This document shows, piece by piece, positions 1 through 9,319 of a stretch of DNA of 64,000 nucleotides; position 1 is the stretch's first letter; every line of letters begins with the position of its first letter. The notes below the pieces were generated by a model. It was given only the letters and a program-made list of their open reading frames with translations, did no database searches and was not told where the DNA came from. Source of the DNA: DATGJX01 sp963830545 (GTDB lineage: Bacteria > Vulcanimicrobiota > Vulcanimicrobiia > Vulcanimicrobiales > Vulcanimicrobiaceae); contig CAWHMK010000001.1 of the NCBI GenBank assembly GCA_963830545.1, forward strand, positions 806,001 through 870,000, given 5' to 3'. A program made the position numbers and the translations under genes.

Positions 1-2
1 GC

Positions 3-630
3 GTCGCCACGCCGCCCGCGCTCGCGGCATGTCAACTGCAGAACTTCTTGGTATGCGACGTGGAATCGCTCGGAGTACCGCCGTCAAATGCGGCGGCGAT
101 CGTTTCCGGTATTGCCGCGCAGTACAATTTAGGCACGACCGGTTATTTGACGCTGCAGGGCTTCTTGGCGGAGCTGCAAGCGAGTCCGCAGTTCAGCGCG
201 GATCTCAACGCGCTCGCCGGCGGGAACGGCCTGGGCAGCATGTACGTTACGCCGGCGTTCGCTGCGAACATCCAAAATGAAAACGACGCGATCAACAGCG
301 GCATCGCTGCCGCCGCGACCGCGACCGGCGTGCCGCTGGTCGACGTAAAGGCGTTTACGAGCGACATTGCGACCGGCAATACCGGCGATCCGTACGCGGC
401 GCAAGCACTGAGCGTGAATCCCGGAAAGTGCTGCTCGCTGGCGTTTCTCGGCGGGCTGCAGAGACTTCGACGGACTTCATCCCTCGAACACGGGCTACGC
501 GCTCATCGCAAACGGCTTCATCGATGCCGTCAATGCGAAATACAAGACGAGCATCCCCGACGTCAACATCGCCAACGTCTACAACGGCACGGGGGCAATC
601 CCGTTCCCGGATCCGTACGCGCAGCATTAG
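3..630 (+). CDS. GDSL/SGNH-family hydrolase, C-terminal part (truncated by window edge, one frameshift)
   Basis: The frame is open to the window edge, so the N-terminus with the GDSL nucleophile block is missing. The visible part reads through VPLVDVKAFTSDIA. After a one-base slip near position 455-462 it continues in another frame as DFDGLHPSNTGYALIAN and ends in PFPDPYAQH at 628-630. The D-G-x-H-P-S-N-x-G-Y block is the family's block V, which supplies the catalytic Asp and His. Members are esterases or lipases and are often secreted. The substrate cannot be told from this fragment. A small secreted protein follows 50 bases downstream and may be co-transcribed. Confidence 0.7.
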
Positions 631-680
631 CACGGCAGCCTCATGGCACGCATCCACCTCTTCACTCTAGGAGAATAAGA

Positions 681-1064
681 ATGCTCGCACATATGCTGCT
701 CCTCGCAGCGCTTCAGACGACGCCCTCACCAGCTGCGACGACCGCGCCGGCGCCAAGCGCGGCGGCAACGCGCGAGGATCCGGCGATCACCAAAATCGTT
801 CGCGCGCAATACGACGCGTTCGCGGCCGGGAAGGTCGATGCGTCGCAATATTCGATCAGCGTTCCGCAAAACGCAATCGCGCAAGTTCAAGCGGGCCTCG
901 CCTCGGCAGGAGCCGTGAAAAGCGTGACGTTCTTGAAGATGGCGGCGCTGCCGCAGGGAACCGTGTACGCTTACAAATTCACGTGCGCGAACGGCGCGGT
1001 AATCGAGCAGATTTCTCTAAAAGACGGAAAGATCAACGGGATTTATTTCCGTCCGGTCGCGTAG
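681..1064 (+). CDS. Small secreted protein of unknown function
   Basis: This 127-residue protein starts at an ATG preceded by a clear AGGAG ribosome site (about 669-673). Residues 1-12 are hydrophobic and are followed by an Ala/Pro/Thr-rich linker up to about residue 33, which looks like a signal peptide plus spacer. The remaining 95 residues form one small domain whose end, GKINGIYFRPVA, recalls the DUF3887/NTF2-like domains found in secreted hydrolases. That resemblance is weak. It lies just after the GDSL hydrolase on the same strand. No catalytic motif is visible. Confidence 0.6.
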   Translation: MLAHMLLLAALQTTPSPAATTAPAPSAAATREDPAITKIVRAQYDAFAAGKVDASQYSISVPQNAIAQVQAGLASAGAVKSVTFLKMAALPQGTVYAYKFTCANGAVIEQISLKDGKINGIYFRPVA

Positions 1065-1067
1065 GTT

Positions 1068-1086
1068 TTCCGGAGAGCTCCGGTTT
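1068..1086. terminator. Possible shared terminator between convergent genes
   Basis: A short palindrome, CCGGAGAGCTCCGG at 1070-1083, fills the gap between two convergent genes. It is flanked by TTTT on the left and TTT on the right, so it could terminate transcription from either side. The stem is only 5-6 bp and the T runs are short, so this is a weak candidate. Confidence 0.3.
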
Positions 1087-2344
1087 AGGCGTACACGCCG
1101 CGAAGTCTGAGAGCCTGCACGACGCGATCGATCGCGATCATGTAGGCCGACGTGCGGTACGGGATTCCGTGCCGTCTGGAAACGCCGCGTAATTCGTGGA
1201 AGTTCGTGATGAGCGTGTCCTCGAGCCGCTCGTTCACTTCGTTGAGCTTCCAGAAGTAGCCCATGCGGTCTTGCACCCACTCGAAGTACGAAACGGTAAC
1301 GCCGCCGGCATTGGCCATGATGTCCGGAATGACGGTGATGCCGCGCTCGTTGAAAATCCGATCTGCATCGGGCGTCGTGGGGCCGTTCGCGCCCTCGACG
1401 ATGAGTTTGGCTTTGATCTTCGCTGCGTTCTCGGCGGTCAGCACTTTTTCCAGAGCAGCCGGGACGAGCACGTCGCAGTCGGAGACGAGCAGCTCGCCGT
1501 TGCTGATCTTGTCGCCGCCTTTGAAGCCTTCGAGATTGTGGTTACGCCCGGTTTGCAGAACCGCTTGCGAGATGTCGATGCCGTTTTCGTTGTAGTACGC
1601 GCCGGTCACGTCCGAAATTCCGACGACTTTGCAGCCGCGCTGCTGGAAAAGCTCCGCGGCCCAGCGGCCGACGTTGCCGAAGCCTTGGATGACGATGCGC
1701 GCGTCCTGCGGTTTCATGCCGAGGTTTTCGAGCTCGTCCATGCCGCAGATCATCACGCCGCGTCCCGTCGCTTCCACGCGGCCCTTGGAGCCGCCGATTG
1801 CGAGCGGTTTGCCCGTTACGACGCCGGGTACTGCTTGGCGGACGTGCATGGAATACGTATCCATGAACCACGCCATCGTTTGCGGATTCGTGTTGACGTC
1901 GGGCGCCGGCACGTCTTTGTCGGGACCGACGACCTCGACCAATTCCGCTGCATACCGTCGCGTGATGCGCTCCAGCTCACCCTGCGAGAGCTTCGACGGG
2001 TCGCACGTGACGCCGCCTTTGCCGCCGCCGAACGGCAGATCGACGACGGCACATTTCCAGGTCATCCAAAACGCGAGCGCCGTTACTTCGTCCAGCGTAA
2101 CGCCCGGATGAAAACGGATGCCGCCCTTGGCCGGACCGCGCGCGAAACTGTACTGTACGCGATAGCCGGTGTAGACCTCGAATTCGCCATTGTCGCGCTG
2201 AAACGGAATCGAAAAAATGATCTGACGTGTGGGATGCGTCAGGATGGCGCGCATGGTCGAGTCGAGTTCCAGGAGCGCGGCAGCCTCGTTGAAATAGGTG
2301 ATGGCGTCTCCGAATACCGACACTTCGCGCACAGCGGTGGTCAT
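1085..2344 (-). CDS. gdhA: Glutamate dehydrogenase
   Basis: This 419-residue protein has the usual length for hexameric NAD(P)-dependent glutamate dehydrogenases, which interconvert glutamate and 2-oxoglutarate plus ammonia. The substrate domain carries KGGIRFHP (73-80) and PFGGGKGG, with the catalytic lysine at 109. The Rossmann domain carries GFGNVG at 221-226. The end of the protein (MANAGGVTVSYFEWVQ) matches the RocG/GudB type. A GGAGG lies about 12 bases upstream of the ATG. The gene sits alone between the convergent small secreted gene and ychF. Cofactor preference cannot be decided from sequence alone. Confidence 0.93.
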   Translation of the reverse strand: MTTAVREVSVFGDAITYFNEAAALLELDSTMRAILTHPTRQIIFSIPFQRDNGEFEVYTGYRVQYSFARGPAKGGIRFHPGVTLDEVTALAFWMTWKCAVVDLPFGGGKGGVTCDPSKLSQGELERITRRYAAELVEVVGPDKDVPAPDVNTNPQTMAWFMDTYSMHVRQAVPGVVTGKPLAIGGSKGRVEATGRGVMICGMDELENLGMKPQDARIVIQGFGNVGRWAAELFQQRGCKVVGISDVTGAYYNENGIDISQAVLQTGRNHNLEGFKGGDKISNGELLVSDCDVLVPAALEKVLTAENAAKIKAKLIVEGANGPTTPDADRIFNERGITVIPDIMANAGGVTVSYFEWVQDRMGYFWKLNEVNERLEDTLITNFHELRGVSRRHGIPYRTSAYMIAIDRVVQALRLRGVYA

Positions 2345-2432
2345 AGAGCGTTAGAGCCTCCAACGAAAACCAAACGTGGAAGAGTTACGGTCCGGCGCGA
2401 CGTTCCCCTATGTTCAAAAGTCGCAGCAGCGG

Positions 2433-3527
2433 CTAGACGTTGAACTTGAAATTCACCACGTCGCCTTCGCGCATGACGTATTCTTTGCCCTCGCTCCGAA
2501 CCAAGCCGGCGGTGCGCAGCGCATCCATCGTCTTGTGCGCGACGTAGTCGTCGTAATCGACGATTTCCGCCCGAATGAAGCCGCGCTCGATGTCGCTGTG
2601 AATCTTGCCGGCCGCCTGCGGAGCCTTCGTGCCGCGCTCGATGGTCCATGCGCGCACTTCTTTTTCGCCGGCGGTCAGGAACGTCATCAGTCCGAGCAGA
2701 TCGTATGCCGACACGATGAGTTGATCGAGGCCTGCGCGTTCGATCCCGAGTTCGCCGCGAAATTCGCGGGCTTCGTCCTCGCTCAGGCCTGCCAGCTCGG
2801 CTTCGACCTTTCCGCAGAAGGCGACGACCTGGCCGCCTTCCTTGGCGGCGTCCTCCCGAACGGAACGCAAAAGCGGCCCCGGTGCGCCTATCTGCGCCTC
2901 GTCGATGTTGGCGACGTACAGCAGGGGCTTGGCCGTGAGCAGGAATGATTCGCGCGCCACTTCGGCCTCGGGGGAATCCTTCGAAAACATTCGAGCGGGA
3001 AGGTTCTGCTCGAGCGCCTTCACCAGGTTCTTCGCGGCCTCCGCCTTGTGGCGGACCTTGGGGTTGGCGCGCCCCTCACGTTCCAGTTTGTCGAGCCGCT
3101 TTTCCAGCGTCGAAAGGTCCGCAAGCGCCATCTCGATGCCGACTATCTCGATGTCGCGGTGCGGGTCGGGACCGCCCTCGACGTGCGTAACGTTTTCGTC
3201 CTCGAAGCAGCGCACCACCATGGCGACGGCATCCGTCTCGCGGATGTGGCTCAGGAATGCATTCCCCAGCCCTTGCCCGGTGCTCGCGCCCCGGACGAGC
3301 CCCGCGATGTCGACGAAACGCATCGTTGCAGGGACGATTTGCTTGGAGCGCACGAGATCGCCGAGCACCTGCAAACGATGGTCGGGAACGGGGACCTCTC
3401 CGACATTGGGTTCGATCGTCGCAAAGGGATAATTTGCAGCCAGCGCCTGCGCCGAGCGCGTGAGCGCATTGAAGATAGTGGACTTGCCGACGTTCGGCAA
3501 TCCGACGATTCCGCACGATAGAGCCAT
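2433..3527 (-). CDS. ychF: Redox-regulated ATPase YchF (Obg-like)
   Basis: This protein is a TRAFAC-class P-loop NTPase of the OLA1/YchF group. These bind ribosomes, prefer ATP to GTP and take part in stress responses. I chose the ATG at 3527 because it gives MALSCGIVGLPNVGKST with the P-loop at residues 9-17 and a protein of 364 residues, the family norm; a longer frame upstream has no homology character. The C-terminal TGS-like domain ends with MREGDVVNFKFNV, typical of YchF. The gene is divergent from the BFN-domain gene across about 100 bases. Confidence 0.93.
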   Translation of the reverse strand: MALSCGIVGLPNVGKSTIFNALTRSAQALAANYPFATIEPNVGEVPVPDHRLQVLGDLVRSKQIVPATMRFVDIAGLVRGASTGQGLGNAFLSHIRETDAVAMVVRCFEDENVTHVEGGPDPHRDIEIVGIEMALADLSTLEKRLDKLEREGRANPKVRHKAEAAKNLVKALEQNLPARMFSKDSPEAEVARESFLLTAKPLLYVANIDEAQIGAPGPLLRSVREDAAKEGGQVVAFCGKVEAELAGLSEDEAREFRGELGIERAGLDQLIVSAYDLLGLMTFLTAGEKEVRAWTIERGTKAPQAAGKIHSDIERGFIRAEIVDYDDYVAHKTMDALRTAGLVRSEGKEYVMREGDVVNFKFNV

Positions 3528-3626
3528 GTGAACCGCGCTCCGTTCGGCCGCCCCCGCAGCGCACCCTGGTTGCCCGGCCGCTTCCCCAGGAATGATAAGG
3601 ACCGAAGTGCGTAGGATAGGACGTTC

Positions 3627-4100
3627 ATGCGCCAGATGAAGGTCGACAAGCTCGGCATCGATCTGCTGACCCACGATCCCGTCGTCATCCTAAAGGACAT
3701 GGACGGCAAGCGCTTCTTACCGATTCTCATTGGCCCATTCGAAGCAACCGCCATCGCGCTGGCGCTGGAAGGAGCGCCCGTGCCGCGCCCGCTGACGCAT
3801 GACCTGATGCGCAACGTCCTCGACACGCTGGACGCGCATCTGGAACAGGTCGTGATTCACGACATCCGCGAGTCGACGTTCTTCGCCAAGCTCGTCGTTC
3901 GCACGAACGGCGAACTGCAAGAAATCGACGCGCGTCCATCCGACGGCATCGCGCTCGCGCTGCGCATGAGCGCGCCGATTTACGTTTCCGACAAAATCGT
4001 GCTCGAAGAATCGGTGCCGGACAAAAACACGGAAGACGCGGAAGTCGAGCGCTTCAAGAAATTCATCGACGATCTCAAACCGTCGGATTTCAACCGGTAA
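3627..4100 (+). CDS. BFN (bifunctional nuclease / DUF151) domain protein
   Basis: This 157-residue protein matches the DUF151/BFN family across its full length. Diagnostic stretches are FLPILIGPFEA near residue 30 and the DARPSDGIALALR block near residues 100-112. The family occurs in many bacteria and in plants, where a member has RNase/DNase activity; the bacterial role is uncertain. It stands alone, divergent from ychF and convergent with the hypothetical gene ending at 4107. Confidence 0.88.
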   Translation: MRQMKVDKLGIDLLTHDPVVILKDMDGKRFLPILIGPFEATAIALALEGAPVPRPLTHDLMRNVLDTLDAHLEQVVIHDIRESTFFAKLVVRTNGELQEIDARPSDGIALALRMSAPIYVSDKIVLEESVPDKNTEDAEVERFKKFIDDLKPSDFNR

Positions 4101-4106
4101 AGCGGT

Positions 4107-4568
4107 TTAACGAAAACTTACGACGCCGCGAAGCGGCAACGGTATCGCCGAAGCGTATCTGGCGTGCAGTTCTTCGCTCGACGATGCGCGCTGCTCGTCG
4201 TCGAGCAGCCACGCAGCGAACGTCGGCAGCGGCCGCGGGCGCACCGCATGCAGCGAGCGATTTGCCGCCGTGGAAACCAGCGCACCGGTGCGCGCTGCAA
4301 TCTCGCCGGTGTACACGTCCAACGCCCATTCTCCCAAGCACGCAACATTCGGCTCGGCATAGAGACGGCTCGGATCCTCTCGAATCAGGGTGAACAACGC
4401 GACGTCCGCGCCATCCCCTCGCGGCAGTGAAAGCACGAAGCGCCCTTGTCCCGCCTCATTCACTCGAACGAACCCCTGAAAGCGTTCGGCGCTGACGTGG
4501 TTGAGCAGTTCGGAGAGCGCCGAGAGCGCGATAGTTCTGCCGAGATGGAATTCGACGTAGCTTTTCAC
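4107..4568 (-). CDS. Hypothetical protein downstream of the FAD monooxygenase
   Basis: I do not recognise this 153-residue protein. It has no signal peptide or membrane segment and is rich in Arg, Ala and Leu. The GTG start at 4568 overlaps the monooxygenase stop as GTGA, which implies translational coupling and a role in the same operon. A longer frame starting at 4607 is possible but overlaps the upstream gene more. Regularly spaced phrases such as GRFVLSLPRG and GEWALDVYTGE suggest a compact beta-rich domain. Confidence 0.6.
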   Translation of the reverse strand: MKSYVEFHLGRTIALSALSELLNHVSAERFQGFVRVNEAGQGRFVLSLPRGDGADVALFTLIREDPSRLYAEPNVACLGEWALDVYTGEIAARTGALVSTAANRSLHAVRPRPLPTFAAWLLDDEQRASSSEELHARYASAIPLPLRGVVSFR

Positions 4569-6133
4569 GAGCGTTCTGCCGGTTCGACGAAGAGCGAGCC
4601 GATCCACTCTTCCAGCGTGTCAAGGTTCGAGCAGCCGCCGCGAAAGCCGACGTACCCATCGGGCCGCACGACATACAACGCGCCGTCAACGGCGGCGTAC
4701 TGCCGGTAAAATTCCGCATCGCCGTCGATGAGGACGCTGCCCTGCACGAGGTCGCGGTAGCGCGCGAGCAGCTTCGCCAAACGGGGGAGATCCACGTGCG
4801 TGCCCGGCATTGCGGCGATAACCGTATGCACCGGTTCGCGCAGCATGTCGAACAGGCGCATTCGCGTTCCGGTCTCGTCGACTACCTCACAGTCCGGCGC
4901 GCGATCGCCGGCTCGAAGCAACGTGTCACCGCCCGCATCGCGCACGATCCGGCTATGCCGGTAATGGATGCCGATCTCCGAAACGCCGCCTTTTAACCGA
5001 TCCTGAACCGCACTCAGCGACGCGATGCGCGAGAGCAAATCGTCGCGCAGGTGCTGGAGCAGCCAATTCGCGGTCGTCGCAACGCGGAGCGCTGCGGAGG
5101 TCGTTTTCAACAGTGCGTCGCTGACCGGTTTCCGTTCTGCGTCGTACGTGTCCAGAAGCGCCGGATGCGCGCGTTTGGATTCGACGAGCGCAAGTTTCCA
5201 TATCAGATTCGCAGCGTCTTGAATGCCCGTATTCATTCCTTGACCGCCCACCGGCGAGTGGATATTGGTCGCATCGCCCGCCAGGAATACGCGTCCTCGA
5301 GAATACGCGGGCGTCCTGCGCTCGCTCACGTGAAACGCCGCCATCCAACGCGGATCGCTCACGCGCAGATTCTGGATCCCGCACAGGTCGATTGCGGCCT
5401 GGAAATCCTCGAGCGCAGGTTCGCGGTTCATCGGATCGTCGTGAAGGGCCACGATGAATCTGCAGTGCGTGTCGTCCATTCGCCCGACGAAAACGAGGTT
5501 GCCCGAGTGCAAATGCACGATCAATTCGTCGTCCGGCACGTCTCCCTGCACTGCCAGATCGCCCAGGAAGAAATCGAAATCCACGGACTGCCCGTCGAAA
5601 GCCAAACCGAGCTGCTTTCGCACGGTGCTATGCGCGCCGTCGGCGCCGATCAGATACGTGCACGAAACGATCTCGCTCGAACCGTCCGCGTGCAGCAGCA
5701 CGCACTCGACGAACTCGTCGCGCTGCGTAAACGAACGCAGCTCCGTCCGGCGTTCGATCGTTCCGCCTTGCGCCTCGATATGCTCGATGAGCAGCCGTTC
5801 CGTTTCGGTCTGCGGCAGAAAAAGCACGAACGGATAGTTGCTGGGGATCTCGTCGAAGGACGCTTCCAGAATGCGAGTCCCCTCGCCGTACATGCGAATC
5901 CGCCGCAATCGGCGGCCCCGTTCTATCGCAGTCTGAGAGATATGATAGCGCTCGAACTGTTCGAGCGTGCGCGCCTGCACGACCAGTGCCTGCGAATGCT
6001 GCGCGCCGTGCGAAGCTTTGTCGATGATGCGATAGCGTAGTCCGAAACGCGCGGCTTCAGCGGCCATGGCCAACCCCGTCGGGCCGGCGCCGGCAATGAG
6101 CACGTCGAGATCCGCCTTGCTTAGATATCCCAT
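4565..6133 (-). CDS. FAD-dependent aromatic-ring monooxygenase (FAD_binding_3 family)
   Basis: This 522-residue flavoprotein hydroxylase has three features. A Rossmann GAGPTG sits at residues 15-20. A second FAD motif, RVFLAGDATNIHSPVGGQGM, follows. The C-terminal 110 residues form a thioredoxin-like domain (RAPDCEVVDETGT onwards), as in phenol hydroxylase, MhpA and polyketide hydroxylases. Such enzymes insert one oxygen atom into an aromatic ring using NAD(P)H. The ATG at 6133 overlaps the end of the upstream binding-protein gene by 13 bases. The substrate is unknown, and no aromatic-degradation genes lie nearby. Confidence 0.88.
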   Translation of the reverse strand: MGYLSKADLDVLIAGAGPTGLAMAAEAARFGLRYRIIDKASHGAQHSQALVVQARTLEQFERYHISQTAIERGRRLRRIRMYGEGTRILEASFDEIPSNYPFVLFLPQTETERLLIEHIEAQGGTIERRTELRSFTQRDEFVECVLLHADGSSEIVSCTYLIGADGAHSTVRKQLGLAFDGQSVDFDFFLGDLAVQGDVPDDELIVHLHSGNLVFVGRMDDTHCRFIVALHDDPMNREPALEDFQAAIDLCGIQNLRVSDPRWMAAFHVSERRTPAYSRGRVFLAGDATNIHSPVGGQGMNTGIQDAANLIWKLALVESKRAHPALLDTYDAERKPVSDALLKTTSAALRVATTANWLLQHLRDDLLSRIASLSAVQDRLKGGVSEIGIHYRHSRIVRDAGGDTLLRAGDRAPDCEVVDETGTRMRLFDMLREPVHTVIAAMPGTHVDLPRLAKLLARYRDLVQGSVLIDGDAEFYRQYAAVDGALYVVRPDGYVGFRGGCSNLDTLEEWIGSLFVEPAERS

Positions 6134-7755
6134 TGCCACATGTTGTACCACGGCGTACTGCTGGGATTCACTTTGAAGTTCCGCAGGTCGGGCGAATGTA
6201 CGGCGATGCGGCGGCGTTCGTACAGCGGGATATACGGAATCGTCTGCCAGATGAGCGGCTCCGCGCGCTCGTAAATCTTTGCGCGCCGCTTCGGATCGTC
6301 GGTATTCAAACCGGCTTTTTCCAGTTCGTCTACCCGAGGATTGCAATACCGGTACACATTCTCGCCGCGGGGGTAGAAGTAATCGCATCCGATGTAGTAG
6401 AGCATGTCCGGATCCCACGACAGCGTCACGCCGTAGGTTGCGAAATCGTAACGGCCGGTGTAAATGGGGCCGTCCGGCGTGAAGATGTCGTCATACGCGT
6501 ACGATTTGACGGAAAGCCGAACGCCGACAGCGCGAAAATACTGCTGCAGTTGAACTGCCATCATACGCAGCGAGTCCGAGCCCGAGATGATGTCGAGCGT
6601 ATAATCCAGACGCGTCTTTCCCTTGGCACGCATGCCGTCCGCGCCACGCTCGTAACCGGCCGCGTCGAGCGCGGCATTTGCAGCCGCAGGATCGTACCGG
6701 TACGGCGGGTTCTTCACGTAACCGATGGCGGTAGGCGGAATGATGTCGTAGGCGCGCTCGCCGGATCCATGCGTGAGCTTTTCGATGATCGCATCGTAGT
6801 CGATGGACGAGGCGAGCGCGCGCCGAACGCTTACGTCATCGAGACCCGCGTGGCTCTCGTTCATGATGAGCAGCGCCTGCGAGTTCCACGGGTACAGCCG
6901 CGTCGTCACGTCCGGGAGTGAGGCGTACTGCGCGTAGAGCGTCGACGGCGGGGATGCGACCAAGTCGACGTGGTGCAGCCGCACTTCGTTCAGGAGCGTC
7001 TGGTCTTCGGGAATGATCGAAAACTCGATGCGGTGCAGCTTCGGAATGCCTTTGAAGTACGAGGTGTTCCGGTCCAGCACGATCGTTCTGCCGCGCTCCC
7101 ATTTCACGAATCGGAACGGCCCGCTGCCGACCGGCCCGGAATTGAACGGCACTTGGTTGATCGAGGCGTATTTTGACAAGAGGTGAGCTGGAAGAATCGG
7201 TTTGCCGCCTTCCTGGAGCGGCGTGAAGAACTTCGTGACGAACGGCGGGTAGCGGTGCTTCAAGTGAACGACGACGGTATAGGCATCGGGTGTATCGATC
7301 GAGGCGATTTCCGTGTAGCCTTCGCGATGAAGCGTGTTGTTGTTCGGGTTCACCACGGCTTGCCACGAGAATTTTACGTCTGCCGAGGTGAGCGGCGCTC
7401 CGTCGTGCCAGCGCACGTTATGGCGCAAATGGTACACGTAGGTTCTGCCGTCTCGCGAAATGCCCCCATTCGCAAGGGTCGGAACCTGCGTTGCCAGATC
7501 GCCCTGAATGTGCCCCTGGTCGTCGGCAACGACCAGATATGAATAGATCATCGAGGAGAGAAAATACACGAGATCCATCGTCGAGAGGTACTCGTTCAGA
7601 TTGTCCGGATCGGAGATGTCCGCAAATCGCAGCACGTGAGGCACGGTGAACGCGTGCCGTCCATTCAGCGTTTCGGGCGGGGCGGAACGCGTACATCCGT
7701 TCAAGAGCATGGCGGCAGCGATCGCGCCGGCCGCCGACGGCCTCAAAAACCGCAT
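6121..7755 (-). CDS. ABC transporter peptide/solute-binding lipoprotein (SBP_bac_5 family)
   Basis: From the ATG at 7755 the protein starts with a lipoprotein signal (AAGAIAAAMLLNGC), with the lipidated Cys about 22 residues in. The body is a family-5 binding protein, shown by phrases such as TYVYHLRHNVRWHDGAPLTS and NPNNNTLHREGY. It would capture peptides or similar solutes outside the membrane. No permease or ATPase gene is adjacent; an FAD monooxygenase overlaps its 3' end instead. An upstream in-frame ATG at 7782 is possible, but the lipoprotein signal favours 7755. It is divergent from mtnP. Confidence 0.88.
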   Translation of the reverse strand: MRFLRPSAAGAIAAAMLLNGCTRSAPPETLNGRHAFTVPHVLRFADISDPDNLNEYLSTMDLVYFLSSMIYSYLVVADDQGHIQGDLATQVPTLANGGISRDGRTYVYHLRHNVRWHDGAPLTSADVKFSWQAVVNPNNNTLHREGYTEIASIDTPDAYTVVVHLKHRYPPFVTKFFTPLQEGGKPILPAHLLSKYASINQVPFNSGPVGSGPFRFVKWERGRTIVLDRNTSYFKGIPKLHRIEFSIIPEDQTLLNEVRLHHVDLVASPPSTLYAQYASLPDVTTRLYPWNSQALLIMNESHAGLDDVSVRRALASSIDYDAIIEKLTHGSGERAYDIIPPTAIGYVKNPPYRYDPAAANAALDAAGYERGADGMRAKGKTRLDYTLDIISGSDSLRMMAVQLQQYFRAVGVRLSVKSYAYDDIFTPDGPIYTGRYDFATYGVTLSWDPDMLYYIGCDYFYPRGENVYRYCNPRVDELEKAGLNTDDPKRRAKIYERAEPLIWQTIPYIPLYERRRIAVHSPDLRNFKVNPSSTPWYNMWQWDI

Positions 7756-7805
7756 GAGCGTTGCTTCGAGGGGTGACGGCATTTTCCCAGAATCCAGCGC
7801 CACTT

Positions 7806-8612
7806 ATGGACAAACAAGAACGTGCCGACATCGGCGTTTTCGGCGGCTCGGGCTTCTACGCGCTGATCGAGAACGCCCGGGAAGTCACGATCGAAACGCC
7901 GTACGGCGCGCCCAGCGATAAACTGGCGCTCGGCGAAATTGCCGGGAAACGGGTCGCATTTCTTCCCCGCCACGGCAAGGACCACCGGTACCCGCCGCAC
8001 GTCATCAACTACCGCGCGAATCTTTGGGCGATGAAATCGCTCGGGGTGCGGCGCATTATCGCGCCGACCGCGTGCGGATCGCTTACTCCCGACTTCAAAC
8101 CGGGGTCGATGGTGGTTGCGGATCAAATCGTCGATCGCACGAGCGCCCGCAAGGATACGTTCTACGACGGCCCCATCACGACGCACGTCAGCTTCGCCGA
8201 TCCGTACTGCCCGACGATGCGCCCGGTTGCAATCGAGCAATTGCGCGCGCTCGGCATCGAAACGCACGACCACGGAACGGTCGTCGTCATTCAAGGCCCG
8301 CGTTTTTCATCGCGGGCGGAATCGCGGTGGTTTTCCTCGATGGGCTGGGAAGTGATCAACATGACGCAATACCCGGAAGCGTACCTGGCGCGAGAGCTCG
8401 AGATGTGTTATGCCAACATTTCACTGATCACCGACTACGACGTCGGCCTGGAAGGCGTGGGGGGTATCAAACCCGTCTCGCATCACGAAGTGATCGAGGT
8501 ATTCAACAAGAACAACGCCCGCGTCAAAGACGGCATATTCAAGATCGTCGAGCATCTCGACGTAAACGCGAAATGCGCGTGTCAAAACGCGCTTGCGGGG
8601 GCACGAGGCTAA
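7806..8612 (+). CDS. mtnP: S-methyl-5'-thioadenosine phosphorylase
   Basis: This 268-residue enzyme cleaves methylthioadenosine with phosphate to adenine and 5-methylthioribose-1-phosphate, recycling the by-product of spermidine synthesis. Phosphate-binding GGSGFY lies at 13-18, PTACGSL near 97-103, and the substrate region WEVINMTQYPEAYLARE is MTA-phosphorylase-like. N-M-T rather than purine-nucleoside-phosphorylase residues supports MTA over inosine or guanosine. AdoMet decarboxylase and spermidine synthase elsewhere in the window are consistent with this. A membrane protein gene follows immediately. Confidence 0.92.
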   Translation: MDKQERADIGVFGGSGFYALIENAREVTIETPYGAPSDKLALGEIAGKRVAFLPRHGKDHRYPPHVINYRANLWAMKSLGVRRIIAPTACGSLTPDFKPGSMVVADQIVDRTSARKDTFYDGPITTHVSFADPYCPTMRPVAIEQLRALGIETHDHGTVVVIQGPRFSSRAESRWFSSMGWEVINMTQYPEAYLARELEMCYANISLITDYDVGLEGVGGIKPVSHHEVIEVFNKNNARVKDGIFKIVEHLDVNAKCACQNALAGARG

Positions 8613-8613
8613 G

Positions 8614-9316
8614 ATGCGCGGACCGGCGAGAGGTTTGGACTGGAAACTCTATTTCGAGGCTCTGCCGCTCTACGCGCGCAACCTCGGCGTTCTACTTTAT
8701 CCACTCGCCGCAGCAGCCATCGGGCTCGGACTGACGTATTTGCAAGGCTGGTTGTTCAATCCGATCGGCGGCGCGGGCAACCCGCTGATCGGATTCATCA
8801 TTCAAGCTCGTCTACGGATTCGGTTTTGCGCTCGCCGTGATTTTCGCGGACGGCGCGTGGCGGCACGGGCGCGGGAACTTGCGCGCGGCGTGGGAGCAGG
8901 GACGAATGAAAGCCGGAAACGTACTTCTGGCAATCGTCGGCTTCTATTTCCTCATCTACGTCGCCGGCTTGATCGGCAGCATCTTGAGTACGTATCTCGC
9001 CATCGCGTTGACCGTGCTCGCAGTCTGGGCGTTCATTTACGCAATACCTGCCGCCGCAATCGGCGGGATTCCCGCGGGAGGCGTATTTTCCGCGTCCGTG
9101 CAATCGGCCCGCCGTCATCCGCTCGCCACGGCGATTCTCGCGATCGTATCGTACGTCGTTTGGCGCGCACTGACGGAGTACGCACTCGGCGCCATCAGCG
9201 GATACATGGGGCTGGGATTCGACGCGGCGCAAGTACTGCTGACCGCGATTGCGCTCGGCTACATCGCGCTCATCGTGGCGCGGCAGTACGCCGATCTCGC
9301 ATTCCGTTTCTGGTGA
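8614..9316 (+). CDS. Multi-pass membrane protein of unknown function (one frameshift)
   Basis: The gene begins one base after the mtnP stop (ATG at 8614, MRGPARGLDWKLYFEALPLY). It reads in one frame to about 8803, then continues in another as LVYGFGFALAVIFADGAWRH, ending at 9316. The corrected protein has about 233 residues and five or six hydrophobic segments, including NLGVLLYPLAAAAIGLG and VLLAIVGFYFLIYVAGLIG. The layout resembles poorly characterised multi-helix membrane proteins of the DUF4013/YIP1 kind. Function is unknown. Confidence 0.65.
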
Positions 9317-9319
9317 AGA

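Noticed and set aside
1196..2443. A 415-codon open frame opposite glutamate dehydrogenase
   Set aside because: It mirrors a highly conserved gene on the other strand, has no recognisable domain and reflects GC-rich codon bias.
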